Source: Chitinophaga niabensis
Lineage (GTDB): Bacteria; Bacteroidota; Bacteroidia; Chitinophagales; Chitinophagaceae
DNA length: 64,000 bases
Assembly: GCA_017849435.1 (NCBI GenBank)
Contig: JAFIGY010000015.1
Span: 1-64,000 of the forward strand
Reading direction: 5' to 3'
Shown here: positions 43,958 through 54,907 of the stretch, piece by piece
Layout of the letters: each line of letters opens with the position of its first letter
How positions within the stretch are numbered: the stretch's first letter is position 1
Program-made: the position numbers and the translations under genes
The notes under the pieces: generated by a model
What the model was told of the DNA's origin: nothing
The model's input: only the letters and a program-made list of their open reading frames with translations
Database searches by the model: none

Positions 43958-44656
43958 ATGGATCAGATTCTAGAGTTTTTCAAGCATTTAATCAATCCGC
44001 AGTGGATCATTGATCACGGCGGCTTGTATCTCATTGTGTTGATCATTTTCGCGGAAACAGGATTATTTGTAGGGTTCTTTCTGCCGGGGGATTCATTGCT
44101 TTTCGTGGCAGGTATCTATGGCGGATTGCTCAGCCAAAGTTTCTTCAACATGCCTTTCGTGGTGATCATGGCCATAATAGCGATAACCGGAGTGCTGGGG
44201 AACGTCGTTGGTTTCTGGTTCGGCCGCAAATCCGGCCCGTTGCTGTTCCGCAAGAAAGATACTTTCTTCTTCCGCAAAAAGCATCTCTGGCAGGCGAAGG
44301 AGTTCTACGACAAATACGGTGGCGGTGCCATCTTCATTTCACGTTTTCTCCCGATCGTGCGCACTTTTGCTCCCATCGTTGCGGGCATTGTACAGATGGA
44401 ACGGAAGAAGTTCATGTTCTGGAATGTGATCGGTTCCTTCACCTGGGTGTTCTCCATGATGCTGGCCGGTCATTATCTTGATAAAGCATTTCCTACGCTT
44501 AAAGAACACCTGGAATGGATCATCCTTATTATCATTCTGATCACTACATTGCCTGTGATCATTAAGCTGGTGTTCGGCAAGTCAACGATCCATGCACATT
44601 TCGACGAGTTCGGTAATCCGGTTGAGCCGCCGGTGAAAGAAGGATCAAAATCATAA
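43958..44656 (+). CDS. DedA-family membrane protein
   Basis: A 232-residue inner-membrane protein of the DedA/VTT superfamily, implicated in lipid carrier (undecaprenyl phosphate, phosphatidylethanolamine) flipping. It has GLFVGFFLPGDSLLFVAG with the conserved acidic residue, and the arginine motif RFLPIVRTFAPIVAG. Start set at MDQILEFFKHLI; the 17 codons upstream look like promoter DNA (TTC-N19-TATTTTTA). A strong terminator follows. Confidence 0.92.
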   Translation: MDQILEFFKHLINPQWIIDHGGLYLIVLIIFAETGLFVGFFLPGDSLLFVAGIYGGLLSQSFFNMPFVVIMAIIAITGVLGNVVGFWFGRKSGPLLFRKKDTFFFRKKHLWQAKEFYDKYGGGAIFISRFLPIVRTFAPIVAGIVQMERKKFMFWNVIGSFTWVFSMMLAGHYLDKAFPTLKEHLEWIILIIILITTLPVIIKLVFGKSTIHAHFDEFGNPVEPPVKEGSKS

Positions 44657-44675
44657 GAACTATTTCATATTTTGA

Positions 44676-44710
44676 AGAGACGCAATAAATTTGCGTCTCT
44701 TGTGTTTTTA
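44676..44710 (+). terminator. Intrinsic terminator after the DedA gene
   Basis: AGAGACGCAA/TTGCGTCTCT, a perfect 10-bp stem with a 5-nt loop, then TGTGTTTTT. Confidence 0.85.
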
Positions 44711-44756
44711 GGGGATTCCCTTTGCACGTACTTATTCAACCAAACAGAAGACCTTT

Positions 44757-46007
44757 ATGAATTCCGCCGGTAAACCCGTTAAACTGATTAACGCCGCAGT
44801 AGTGGTGGCATCCCTTGGCTATTTCGTAGATATTTACGACCTTCTTTTATTCGGTATTATCCGTATCAAAAGCCTTAAATCATTAGGGCTTACCGGTGCA
44901 GAGATCGATTCTACAGGCATGTGGCTGATCAATATCCAGATGGCCGGTATGCTGGTGGGTGGAATTATCTGGGGTGTGCTCGGCGATAAACGGGGAAGGC
45001 TCTCCGTGCTTTTTGGTTCCATTCTGCTTTATTCCGTGGCTAATATTGCCAACGGTATGATCAGCGGGGAACATGCTATTACCTGGTATATGATCTGGCG
45101 TTTTGTGGCAGGGCTGGGACTGGCTGGTGAGCTGGGGGCCGGCATCACGCTTGTGTCTGAAATACTTCCAAAAGAAAAGCGGGGATTGGGCACGATGATC
45201 GTAGCGAGTGTGGGTATCTCCGGTGCGGTGGTGGCCTATTTCGTTTCTGCTTACTTTGGTGACAACTGGCGCGTTTGCTATTATATCGGCGGGGCGCTGG
45301 GACTGGCTTTGCTGATCCTTCGTGTGAGTGTAGTGGAATCCGGGATGTTCAATAACATCCGTGAAACCGGCGTGAGCCGTGGGAACTATTTCAGTTTCTT
45401 CACCAGCCGCGAGCGCTTCTTTCGTTACCTGACCTGCATCATGATCGGGTTGCCTACCTGGTATGTAGTGGGTATTCTGATGACCTTCTCCAATGCGTTT
45501 GCCGCGAAGATGAATGTGCAAGGCCCCATTGATCCCGGAAAGGCGATCATGATCTGTTATGCGGCGCTGACGGTCGGGGATTTTGCCAGCGGTTATATCA
45601 GCCAGGTGATCCGCAGCAGGAAAAAGGTATTGTACCTGTTCTATACTTTACTCACTATTTGCCTTATCCTGTATTTCAACGCGCATGGCATTTCTGTAGC
45701 CGCATTTTACACGATCTGCGGGCTGATGGGCTTTAGCGTGGGGTTCTGGGCTATTTTCGTAACGGTGGCAGCCGAACAGTTTGGCACCAATTTACGTGCT
45801 ACTGCGGCCACAACGGTACCGAACTACGCGCGGGGAATGTTGCCACTGATCACGCTGGTATTCACCGGTATGCAAACGGGGCTGGGACTGAACTACCTGC
45901 AAAGCGGTCTTTTCGCAGGAGTGCTTTGCATTGTACTGGCGTTCATTTTTGCTTTTTCCATGAAGGAAACTTTCGGGAAAGACCTGAATTATGTGGAAGA
46001 GAACTGA
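44757..46007 (+). CDS. MFS transporter, metabolite:H+ symporter-like
   Basis: A 416-residue, 12-TM major-facilitator protein. TM1 contains SLGYFVDIYDLLLFGI, similar to sugar/organic-acid carriers; the loop 2-3 motif is GVLGDKRGRLSVLFGS. Loop 4-5 has LGLAGELGAGITLVSE and GTMIVASVGISGAV, resembling the MHS group. Substrate unknown. It ends 8 nt from the convergent MarR gene with no terminator in between. Confidence 0.88.
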   Translation: MNSAGKPVKLINAAVVVASLGYFVDIYDLLLFGIIRIKSLKSLGLTGAEIDSTGMWLINIQMAGMLVGGIIWGVLGDKRGRLSVLFGSILLYSVANIANGMISGEHAITWYMIWRFVAGLGLAGELGAGITLVSEILPKEKRGLGTMIVASVGISGAVVAYFVSAYFGDNWRVCYYIGGALGLALLILRVSVVESGMFNNIRETGVSRGNYFSFFTSRERFFRYLTCIMIGLPTWYVVGILMTFSNAFAAKMNVQGPIDPGKAIMICYAALTVGDFASGYISQVIRSRKKVLYLFYTLLTICLILYFNAHGISVAAFYTICGLMGFSVGFWAIFVTVAAEQFGTNLRATAATTVPNYARGMLPLITLVFTGMQTGLGLNYLQSGLFAGVLCIVLAFIFAFSMKETFGKDLNYVEEN

Positions 46008-46015
46008 GAAGACGT

Positions 46016-46480
46016 TCAGGCGTAATTGTTCAGCAGCTTGTCCACCAGTTTGTTCAGTTGCGCTACTTCCTTCTCGTTGAGGGAATTTCTGAGAATGTCT
46101 TCCAGAGTGCTTATTTCCGCGTCGATCGTTTTCAACAACTGCAGGCCTTTGGGCGAGATCTTCACATCCACCGCCCTTCTGTCCAGCTCACAACTTTTCC
46201 GCTCCACCAGGTCCGCTTTCCGCAGGCGTTCCACGAGTCGGGATACGTCACTCATTTTATCCAGCATCCTTTCTTTCAACATATTGATACTTGCGGCTTT
46301 GGGGTGCTGGCCACGCAGGATGCGCAGGATATTGAACTGCTGCATGGTGATGTCATACTGCTTGAAAAATTGCTGGTGTCTTGAAATGATCCAGTTCCCC
46401 ACGAAAATAAGTCCTACTAATCCCCGATGGTGTTCACTGGTAAAGGCTTTGCTGGAAATGAGCTTTTCAATATTGGACAT
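46016..46480 (-). CDS. MarR-family transcriptional regulator
   Basis: A 154-residue winged-helix regulator. The DNA-binding part is at about residues 45-110: YDITMQQFNILRILRG, then MLKERMLDKMSDVSRLVERL and LVERKSCELDRRAVDVKISPKG, the wing with the conserved DRR motif. The YceI-like gene lies just upstream in the same orientation, so regulation of that gene is possible but not shown. Confidence 0.92.
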   Translation of the reverse strand: MSNIEKLISSKAFTSEHHRGLVGLIFVGNWIISRHQQFFKQYDITMQQFNILRILRGQHPKAASINMLKERMLDKMSDVSRLVERLRKADLVERKSCELDRRAVDVKISPKGLQLLKTIDAEISTLEDILRNSLNEKEVAQLNKLVDKLLNNYA

Positions 46481-46580
46481 AAATGGTAAAAGATATTGCG
46501 CAATTTAAATGATATGAGAATATAAAACGCAATTGCTAACGCTTTCATCCTGTTACAATTATGTGTCCCTTGTACACACT

Positions 46581-47159
46581 TTATTGTTTGACAAACTCCA
46601 GTTTCAATTCAATGTCTACCATTTTGTCCACCACCATGCCCCCTGCTTCGGTCATTTTATCCCATTTGAGGTTGTAGTCGAAGCGGTTGATATAGGTATT
46701 GGCTTTAAAGCCGGTGCGGGTTTTGTTTTCCGCATCTTTCACCATGCCGCCGTAACTGACATTGAACTTAACGCGTTTGGTGACATCGCGGATAGTAAGG
46801 TCTCCTTCCAGCAGGTATTTGCCTTCGGAGACTTTGGTCATGGAAGCGCTTTTGAAGCTCATTTGCGGATATTTTTCCGCATTCAAAAAATCGTTTGACC
46901 GGAGATGGTTGTCTCTCGGTTCACTGCCTGTGTTGATACTGGCTACGTCTACGGTGAAAGTGATCTGTGCGTCTGAGAAATCCGGTTTCGCTGCTTTTAT
47001 CTCCCCGTTGAAATTCCTGAAACTACCGTCTACTTCTGAGATCACGAGGTGTTCCACGGAAAATTGTACGGACGAGTGGGTCTTATCTACTTTCCATGTG
47101 GCTTGTCCTGATACACTCAACGGCCCGTATACCAGCATTGCAAGGATCAGCCTCTTCAT
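46581..47159 (-). CDS. YceI-family secreted protein
   Basis: A 192-residue lipocalin-like protein with a signal peptide (MKRLILAMLVYGPLSVSGQ). The YceI fold is clear: ATWKVDKTHSSVQFSVEHLVIS at the mature N-terminus, EVDGSFRNFNGEI, FTVDVASINTGSEPRDNHLRSNDFLNAEKYPQMSFKS, and LEGDLTIRDVTKRVKFNVSYGG. Members bind long isoprenoids such as polyprenyl-quinone in the periplasm. Its 100-bp upstream gap with MarR suggests independent units. Confidence 0.93.
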   Translation of the reverse strand: MKRLILAMLVYGPLSVSGQATWKVDKTHSSVQFSVEHLVISEVDGSFRNFNGEIKAAKPDFSDAQITFTVDVASINTGSEPRDNHLRSNDFLNAEKYPQMSFKSASMTKVSEGKYLLEGDLTIRDVTKRVKFNVSYGGMVKDAENKTRTGFKANTYINRFDYNLKWDKMTEAGGMVVDKMVDIELKLEFVKQ

Positions 47160-47270
47160 GATATGGTTTTTTGGGATGAGATGTAATACAGATCTGTTCC
47201 TGTGCTCTCTTTGAACTGCTCGAACTGTAAGCCCTAAACGTCGTCTAAAGTTACGAATATCAGCTGTTAT

Positions 47271-47306
47271 TAAAAAAAGAAGGCCGCATCTTCAGACGCG
47301 GCCTTC
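47271..47306 (-). terminator. Intrinsic terminator after mdh
   Basis: GAAGGCCGC/GCGGCCTTC, a perfect 9-bp stem (47279-47306) followed on the minus strand by seven T. Confidence 0.9.
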
Positions 47307-47328
47307 CGGGAATATTTCAGCATTTGCC

Positions 47329-48267
47329 TCAGGCAGGGGCTTTCATGTTATCCAGCACATCCATTACTTCCTTCACATGTGAAGCGGAAGTGTTAAGAAG
47401 TGCCTGTTCGTCTGCATTCAGTTGCAGTTCGATGATCTTTTCGATACCGTTCCGGCCGAGTACCACGGGTACACCGAGGTAGATGTTTTTCAGGCCATAT
47501 TCGCCTGTCAGCCAGGCGCAAACGGGGAAGATGCGTTTTTCATCTTTCAGGATGGCTTCCACCATCTGTGCTGCTGCAGCGCCGGGAGCGTACCAGGCGG
47601 AGGTACCCAGGAGGTTCACGATCTCACCGCCGCCCACTTTGGTGCGCTGGATGATGGCTTCCAGTTTATCAGCCGCAACCAGCTCCGTTACGGGGATACC
47701 GGAAACGGTGGTGTAACGGGGGAGGGGAACCATGGTATCACCGTGGCCACCCATGAGGATCGCCTGGATGTCCTTAGGCGAGCAACCGATCTCATCCGCC
47801 AGGAACGCACGGTACCGGGCGGTATCCAGGATACCTGCCATACCGAACACCTTGTTGCTGTTCTTTTTGGCCGTGAGGTAGGCGCAATAGGTCATCACGT
47901 CAAGGGGGTTGGACACTACGATGATAATGGCTTCCGGGGAATGTTTAATCACATTCTCGGTTACAGATTTAACGATATTGGCATTTGTGGAGATCAGGTC
48001 ATCGCGGCTCATGCCCGGTTTGCGGGGAAGGCCGGAAGTGATCACTACCACGTCGCTGTTGGCGGTTTTGGCGTAATCGTTGGTCACACCGGTCACTTTT
48101 GTGCTGTAATAATCGATCGGGGCCTGCTGCCATGAATCCAGTGCCTTGCCTTCCGCAGTGCCTTCCTTGATGTCCAGCAGAACAACTTCCTGCAGGAAAT
48201 CCCTGTGGGCCAGCACATTGGCGCAGGTCGCACCCACATTGCCAGCTCCTACAACAGTTACTTTCAT
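47329..48267 (-). CDS. mdh: Malate dehydrogenase
   Basis: A 312-residue NAD-dependent enzyme of the LDH-like type, converting malate and oxaloacetate in the citric acid cycle. The nucleotide-binding motif is VVGAGNVGATCA (residues 4-15). The substrate-specificity loop is ITSGLPRKPGMSRDDL, with Arg in place of the LDH Gln, which marks malate. Catalytic His is in MGGHGDTMVPL. The minus strand has a -7 box (TATTTTTG, 48309-48316) about 42 nt upstream. Confidence 0.96.
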   Translation of the reverse strand: MKVTVVGAGNVGATCANVLAHRDFLQEVVLLDIKEGTAEGKALDSWQQAPIDYYSTKVTGVTNDYAKTANSDVVVITSGLPRKPGMSRDDLISTNANIVKSVTENVIKHSPEAIIIVVSNPLDVMTYCAYLTAKKNSNKVFGMAGILDTARYRAFLADEIGCSPKDIQAILMGGHGDTMVPLPRYTTVSGIPVTELVAADKLEAIIQRTKVGGGEIVNLLGTSAWYAPGAAAAQMVEAILKDEKRIFPVCAWLTGEYGLKNIYLGVPVVLGRNGIEKIIELQLNADEQALLNTSASHVKEVMDVLDNMKAPA

Positions 48268-48373
48268 CGTATCTGAATATTTTAAAAAGGTGAAGAATAT
48301 TTGGGAAACAAAAATAGCATATCGGAACGTGAATTCCGGACTATTGTCATAAAAATTCCCCTTCCTGCAAATT

Positions 48374-48877
48374 TTACAAGTGTTTTAACAAAGTGTCCAG
48401 TTTAACGGTACCTTCGTAATTCGCTACCAGCTGATGTTTCTTGTTGTAAACATAAAGCCCGGGGAAGTTGCGGAGATCGTAATAGTACATGATCTGGCGG
48501 GTAGGTTCGGCGGCCATGATGATATTGGGATATTTCCCGATATTGTACTGGTCGTACCAGGCCTTCATCCGCTCCAGCTTAAAGGGGGTGATCATCAATA
48601 GCTGGGTTTTTCCGAACTTGTCGATATTTTTCAGGATATCTTCCGTCATATGTGCACAGTGTTCGCATTCCACACTGAAAACGAATACCAGCACGGGCTT
48701 GTTCTTCGGAAGGTCGTTCTTGGTAAAAACGTGGCCGTCATACAATGTAAGGGGGAGGGGCGTAATGATGGAAAATTGCTTGAAAGGGGGCACATTCGTG
48801 GTGGTATTGGTGTTGGTTTGAGCTTTCAGCACCATGGGAAAGCACAGCAGCAGGAACATCCATCGTAACATACTCAT
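48374..48877 (-). CDS. Secreted thioredoxin-fold protein
   Basis: A 167-residue protein with a signal peptide (MSMLRWMFLLLCFPMVLKAQ). The redoxin fold has the active-site CxxC as CEHC in VFSVECEHCAHM, followed by the cis-Pro region (NFPGLYVYNKKHQLV). It probably acts in the periplasm in disulfide or haem-related redox chemistry. Close to TlpA/ResA-type proteins, but no partner genes are next to it. Its start is divergent from efp. Confidence 0.87.
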   Translation of the reverse strand: MSMLRWMFLLLCFPMVLKAQTNTNTTTNVPPFKQFSIITPLPLTLYDGHVFTKNDLPKNKPVLVFVFSVECEHCAHMTEDILKNIDKFGKTQLLMITPFKLERMKAWYDQYNIGKYPNIIMAAEPTRQIMYYYDLRNFPGLYVYNKKHQLVANYEGTVKLDTLLKHL

Positions 48878-48962
48878 ATTTTTAAATTGTTAAAGTGATA
48901 AACGAACAGGAGAAACTGCACCAAAACTGTACCGCTTTTGTGGGAATTCCGGCAAGTTTTCT

Positions 48963-48991
48963 TTGTTCATATGCGAAAATTTTTACTTTTG
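48963..48991 (+). promoter_or_regulatory. Promoter of efp-accB-accC
   Basis: TTG (48963-48965), 18-bp spacer, TACTTTTG (48984-48991), exact -7 box. Expected start about 37 nt before the efp ATG. Confidence 0.65.
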
Positions 48992-49034
48992 CAATCCTAA
49001 TGTAAATTTTTAACTTTAAATCAGTGACCTTTTT

Positions 49035-49601
49035 ATGGCTACCACCGCAGATATCAGAACAGGATTGATCATTAAGCTGGATAACAGCTTGTATTCTGTT
49101 GTAGAGTTTGGTCAGAACAAAACTGCCCGTGCAGCTGCCAAAGTATGGGCAAAGCTGAAGGGCGTTGACAATAGCCGCTCCATAGAGCATACCTGGAACT
49201 CCGGGGATACCATTTACCCGGTGCGTGTAGAGAAAAAATCTTTCCAATATCTGTACCAGGACGAGAGCGGGTACAATTTCATGGATAAAGAAACGTTCGA
49301 GCAAATGGCCGTGGCGCCTGAGATGGTGGATAGCCCCCAGTTCCTTAAAGAAGGTGACGAGGTGTTTGTTTCCATCAATACCGAAACTGAATTGCCTATG
49401 CAGGTGGAGTTGCCTGACAAGATCGTGCTGAAAGTGACCTATTCAGAACCGGGTATGAAGGGTGATACCGCCACCCGCACCCTGAAGCCCGCAACCGTTG
49501 AAGGCGGCGCTACCGTAATGGTGCCCCTGTTCGTGAATGAAGGAGAATTGATCCGCGTGAATACCAAAACCGGCGAGTATATCGAGCGCGTAAAAGAATA
49601 G
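49035..49601 (+). CDS. efp: Elongation factor P with Arg at the tip
   Basis: A 188-residue three-domain factor that relieves stalling at proline runs. Domain I has IRTGLIIKLDNSLYSVVEF, and the tip loop reads Lys29-Thr-Ala-Arg32-Ala. Most EF-P have PGK with a modified Lys here (K34 in E. coli). This one has Arg32, the position of the rhamnosylated Arg in Pseudomonas (EarP system), but without the Gly of that loop. Domains II and III are normal and end GEYIERVKE. Modification cannot be judged from this window. accB follows after 49 nt. Confidence 0.95.
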   Translation: MATTADIRTGLIIKLDNSLYSVVEFGQNKTARAAAKVWAKLKGVDNSRSIEHTWNSGDTIYPVRVEKKSFQYLYQDESGYNFMDKETFEQMAVAPEMVDSPQFLKEGDEVFVSINTETELPMQVELPDKIVLKVTYSEPGMKGDTATRTLKPATVEGGATVMVPLFVNEGELIRVNTKTGEYIERVKE

Positions 49602-49650
49602 TCGTATACTTCTACATCCAAGAACATTTTCTAAACCAAAAACTGTCTAC

Positions 49651-50139
49651 ATGGACTTTAAACAGATTCAGGAGCTGATCAAAATGGTTAACAAATCAAA
49701 CATCAGCGAACTGAGCATTGAGCAGGACAAGTTCAAGATTACTATAAAACAAAAGGAAAGCGAAGTACAACAGATCGTGACAGTGCCGGCCGTAACAGCG
49801 GTTCAGCCTGTGCCTGTTGCTGCTCCTGCGGCTGTTCCGGCAGCAGCACCCGCTGCTCCTGCCGCTTCTTCGGCGCCTGCAGCACCGGCGGCTTCCAACA
49901 ACCTCGTAACCATTAAATCTCCCATGATCGGTACTTTCTACCGCAGCGCCGGGCCTGATAAGCCGTCGTTCGTGAATGTGGGGGATGATGTGGCGGCAGG
50001 CAAAGTGGTTTGTATCATTGAAGCCATGAAACTGTTCAATGAAATTGAAAGTGAAGTAAGCGGCAGGATCGTGAAGGTATTGGTAGATGATGCTTCTCCT
50101 GTAGAGTATGACCAGCCGTTGTTCCTCGTAGAACCATAA
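49651..50139 (+). CDS. accB: Biotin carboxyl carrier protein of acetyl-CoA carboxylase
   Basis: A 162-residue BCCP for fatty acid synthesis. The N-terminal region (MDFKQIQELIKMVNKSNIS) is followed by an Ala/Pro/Val linker (about residues 46-82). The biotinyl domain has the attachment Lys127 in EAMKLFNE; the usual motif is AMKMMN or AMKLMN, so Phe at the second position is a small variation. accC lies 78 nt downstream. Confidence 0.96.
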   Translation: MDFKQIQELIKMVNKSNISELSIEQDKFKITIKQKESEVQQIVTVPAVTAVQPVPVAAPAAVPAAAPAAPAASSAPAAPAASNNLVTIKSPMIGTFYRSAGPDKPSFVNVGDDVAAGKVVCIIEAMKLFNEIESEVSGRIVKVLVDDASPVEYDQPLFLVEP

Positions 50140-50165
50140 ACGCTTTGATAGTGATGGAAGGTTGT

Positions 50166-50190
50166 AAGGTTGCTTGCAACCTTTTTCCTT
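50166..50190 (+). terminator. Weak terminator-like hairpin between accB and accC
   Basis: AAGGTTGC (50166-50173) and GCAACCTT (50176-50183) pair perfectly around 2 nt (an effective 4-nt loop), followed by TTTTCCTTTTAG. The interrupted T-run suggests partial termination, which would give more accB than accC message. Confidence 0.45.
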
Positions 50191-50217
50191 TTAGCTTTTT
50201 TAACCTATAAGAAAAAC

Positions 50218-51555
50218 ATGTTCAAAAAGATACTGATTGCCAACCGCGGCGAGATAGCCCTCCGGATCATCCGTACCTGTAAGGAAATGGGTATCAAAAC
50301 GGTGGCAGTATATTCAACAGCGGATAAGGACAGTTTGCATGTGCGGTTCGCGGATGAAGCCGTGTGTATTGGAAAACCGCAAAGCAGCGATTCTTATCTC
50401 AATATTCCGCACCTGATGGCGGCGGCTGAGATTACGAATGCAGACGCTATTCATCCCGGTTACGGGTTCCTGGCGGAGAATGCCCGTTTTGCAGAGATCT
50501 GCGGCGAGCATGGCATCAAGTTCATCGGCCCCACGCCGGAAATGATCCGTAAGATGGGGGATAAGATGACGGCCAAGGAAACCATGATCAAAGCCGGTGT
50601 ACCGGTGATCCCGGGTTCAGATGGTCTGCTGCAGAGTGTAGAAGAAGCGAAAGCGCTGGCAAAGCAGATGGGGCTTCCCGTGATCATGAAAGCCACAGCC
50701 GGTGGCGGTGGTAAAGGCATGCGTGTGGTGTGGGATGAGAACGAGATCGAGAATGCCTATAACATGGCTAAAACCGAGGCCAGGGCTGCTTTCAGCAATG
50801 ATGGCATCTACATGGAGAAGTTTGTGGAAGAACCTCGTCACATCGAGATACAGATCGCGGGAGACCAGTACGGGAAAGTATGTCATCTCAGCGAAAGGGA
50901 TTGTTCTATCCAGCGTCGTCACCAGAAACTGGTAGAAGAATCACCTTCTCCCTTTATGACACCGGAACTGCGCGAGAAGATGGGCGAGGCCGCCATCAAG
51001 GCTGCCAGCGCCATCAGCTACGAGAGCGTAGGTACGATCGAGTTCCTGGTGGACAAACATCGCAATTTCTACTTCATGGAAATGAACACCCGTATCCAGG
51101 TGGAGCACGGGGTAACGGAAGAAGTGATCAATTTCGACCTCATCAAGGAACAGATCAAGATCGCTGCCGGTATTCCCATTTCAGGGAAGAACTATACCCC
51201 GCAGATGCACGCTATCGAGTGCCGTATCAATGCGGAAGATCCGTATAACGATTTCCGTCCTTCTCCGGGCCGCATCACTGTGTTGCACACGCCCGGCGGC
51301 CATGGCGTACGCGTTGATTCCCACATCTATGCGGGTTACGTGATCCCTCCGTTCTATGATTCCATGGTGTCTAAAGTGATTGCTGTGGCGCAAACGCGGG
51401 AGGAAGCAATCAATACGATGGAAAGGGCGTTGAGCGAGTTTGTGATCGAAGGGGTGAAAACCACCATTCCGTTCCATCAGCAATTGATGCAGAATGAGGA
51501 TTTCCGGAAAGGGAACTTTACAACCAAGTTCACGGAATCTTTTAAGTTACAGTAA
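50218..51555 (+). CDS. accC: Biotin carboxylase of acetyl-CoA carboxylase
   Basis: A 445-residue ATP-grasp enzyme that carboxylates biotin on BCCP. It starts [18 protein letters not shown]. The ATP-grasp Gly-rich loop is [14 protein letters not shown]. Catalytic and metal residues sit in [23 protein letters not shown] and [15 protein letters not shown] (usual Pro-Val here is Gly-Val, so VEHPVTE became VEHGVTE). The ATG at 50218 fits the family; the open frame upstream is leader. A terminator follows. Confidence 0.96.
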   Translation: MFKKILIANRGEIALRIIRTCKEMGIKTVAVYSTADKDSLHVRFADEAVCIGKPQSSDSYLNIPHLMAAAEITNADAIHPGYGFLAENARFAEICGEHGIKFIGPTPEMIRKMGDKMTAKETMIKAGVPVIPGSDGLLQSVEEAKALAKQMGLPVIMKATAGGGGKGMRVVWDENEIENAYNMAKTEARAAFSNDGIYMEKFVEEPRHIEIQIAGDQYGKVCHLSERDCSIQRRHQKLVEESPSPFMTPELREKMGEAAIKAASAISYESVGTIEFLVDKHRNFYFMEMNTRIQVEHGVTEEVINFDLIKEQIKIAAGIPISGKNYTPQMHAIECRINAEDPYNDFRPSPGRITVLHTPGGHGVRVDSHIYAGYVIPPFYDSMVSKVIAVAQTREEAINTMERALSEFVIEGVKTTIPFHQQLMQNEDFRKGNFTTKFTESFKLQ

Positions 51556-51577
51556 ACCTGCGTGGTGAAGATATGAG

Positions 51578-51608
51578 CGGCTCCGTTATGCGGGGCCGTT
51601 TTCTTTTT
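51578..51608 (+). terminator. Terminator after accC
   Basis: CGGCTCCG/CGGGGCCG stem with one G-U pair and 5-nt loop, followed by TTTTCTTTTT. Confidence 0.75.
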
Positions 51609-51612
51609 ACAA

Positions 51613-51645
51613 ATAAAAAACGGGCTGCCTGAAAAAGCACCCCGT
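51613..51645 (-). terminator. Terminator after the Spy-like gene
   Basis: ACGGGcTGC/GCAcCCCGT stem with one mismatch; on the minus strand six T follow. Serves the gene at 51704-52336. Confidence 0.7.
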
Positions 51646-51703
51646 ATAACCTTAAAACCTTGTAAAATGTAATCTGTCAGACCTGTATGTATGCTAATGA
51701 AGA

Positions 51704-52336
51704 TTATCGTTCTTTTCTGCCTTCCTGCCGGTTCCTCATCGATCTTTCCTCCATCCTGTTCCTCATGCGCCAGTTATTATACCGGTTAAACTGCGCTTCG
51801 CCGATCGCGGTTTTGATCTTCCGGAGCCGTTCTTCGTTGAGGGTCTTCAGCTGTTTCCCGCGCTCTTCCTTTGTGATGTTTGTATTATTCCGGATGTCCG
51901 CGGCTTTCGCCAGGTAATCCTTGTTGATGGACCGGAGTTCCTGACCTTGTGCTTCCGTTAGTCCGAGTGCCTTCACGGCTTCATCTTTCGTTTTCCTCTC
52001 TTCCCGCTGCTCCGCCCGTCCCTGGGTGTTGGCCAGGGTCACTCCCCGGTTGCGCTGCCATTTGGCATATTGTTCAGCGTCCAGCAGGGCCCTGATCTTG
52101 TCTGTGCGCGTGGTGTTGAGGGCGTCCAGCCTCGTAGTCCTTTCTTCTCCGCTCAGGGAGCGGTTGTTGCGGATATCACGGGAATCGTTCAGGTAATCCC
52201 GGTTGATATCCTGTATTTGCCTGCTTTGTTGTGTGTTGAGCTTCAAATCCTCCAGCTGCCTGCGTTTTGGCTGCTCCTGGGCATGGCTGGAATAGATTGC
52301 GCCGGCCAGGAAGAAAAGCAGGAGGATTTTTCGCAT
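51704..52336 (-). CDS. Secreted repeat protein, Spy/CpxP-like
   Basis: A 210-residue secreted protein (signal MRKILLLFFLAGAIYSSHAQ) made of two similar helical repeats. Repeat 1 (about residues 27-95): LNTQQSRQIQDINRDYLNDSR, then RALLDAEQYAKWQRNR. Repeat 2 (about 113-190): LTEAQGQELRSINKDYLAKAA, then KTAIGEAQFNRYNNWR. The repeat pattern (L-T-x-x-Q, long charged helix, closing E-Q-Y/F-x-x-W) resembles the LTXXQ helices of Spy/CpxP periplasmic chaperones. Chaperone action is an inference. The Arg-rich tail is unusual. Confidence 0.75.
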   Translation of the reverse strand: MRKILLLFFLAGAIYSSHAQEQPKRRQLEDLKLNTQQSRQIQDINRDYLNDSRDIRNNRSLSGEERTTRLDALNTTRTDKIRALLDAEQYAKWQRNRGVTLANTQGRAEQREERKTKDEAVKALGLTEAQGQELRSINKDYLAKAADIRNNTNITKEERGKQLKTLNEERLRKIKTAIGEAQFNRYNNWRMRNRMEERSMRNRQEGRKER

Positions 52337-52397
52337 AAGAAAGATGGTTTTTATGCATAGACGGGCAAAAAAGGAGAAAGTTTAATCCGGGAGGTAA

Positions 52398-52424
52398 TAA
52401 AAAACCCCCGGTGAAAACCGGGGG
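52398..52424 (-). terminator. Intrinsic terminator after glnN
   Basis: CCCCCGGT/ACCGGGGG stem (52405-52424), 4-nt loop; on the minus strand TTTTTTATT follows. Confidence 0.9.
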
Positions 52425-52454
52425 CCATCATACACCAAAACAATCTTACGGTTT

Positions 52455-54650
<2,196 letters not shown>

Positions 54651-54848
54651 GATGTGAAATATTTTCCACAAAAAAACGTCAGAATGATGAAAAATACAAG
54701 AACCAGATCATTTTTTAACCAAAAAATTGCAATTGCCCAGAAAAAACCTTATATTTTTAATTTTTCAGTAAATATTTGGGGGCGAGATACCTTGAAACTG
54801 ATATATTAAAAATATTATTATATAAATATTCGCCCTGCGAGTCATTTC

Positions 54849-54879
54849 TTGTCAATTGCAGGAAAACTATGTAATTTCG
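54849..54879 (+). promoter_or_regulatory. Promoter of purL
   Basis: TTG (54849-54851), 20-bp spacer, TAATTTCG (54872-54879), one mismatch in the -7 box. The start would be about 21 nt before the ATG. No purine riboswitch is visible in the gap. Confidence 0.55.
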
Positions 54880-54907
54880 CATCTTCTTTTTAAATCTTCA
54901 TCTATAC

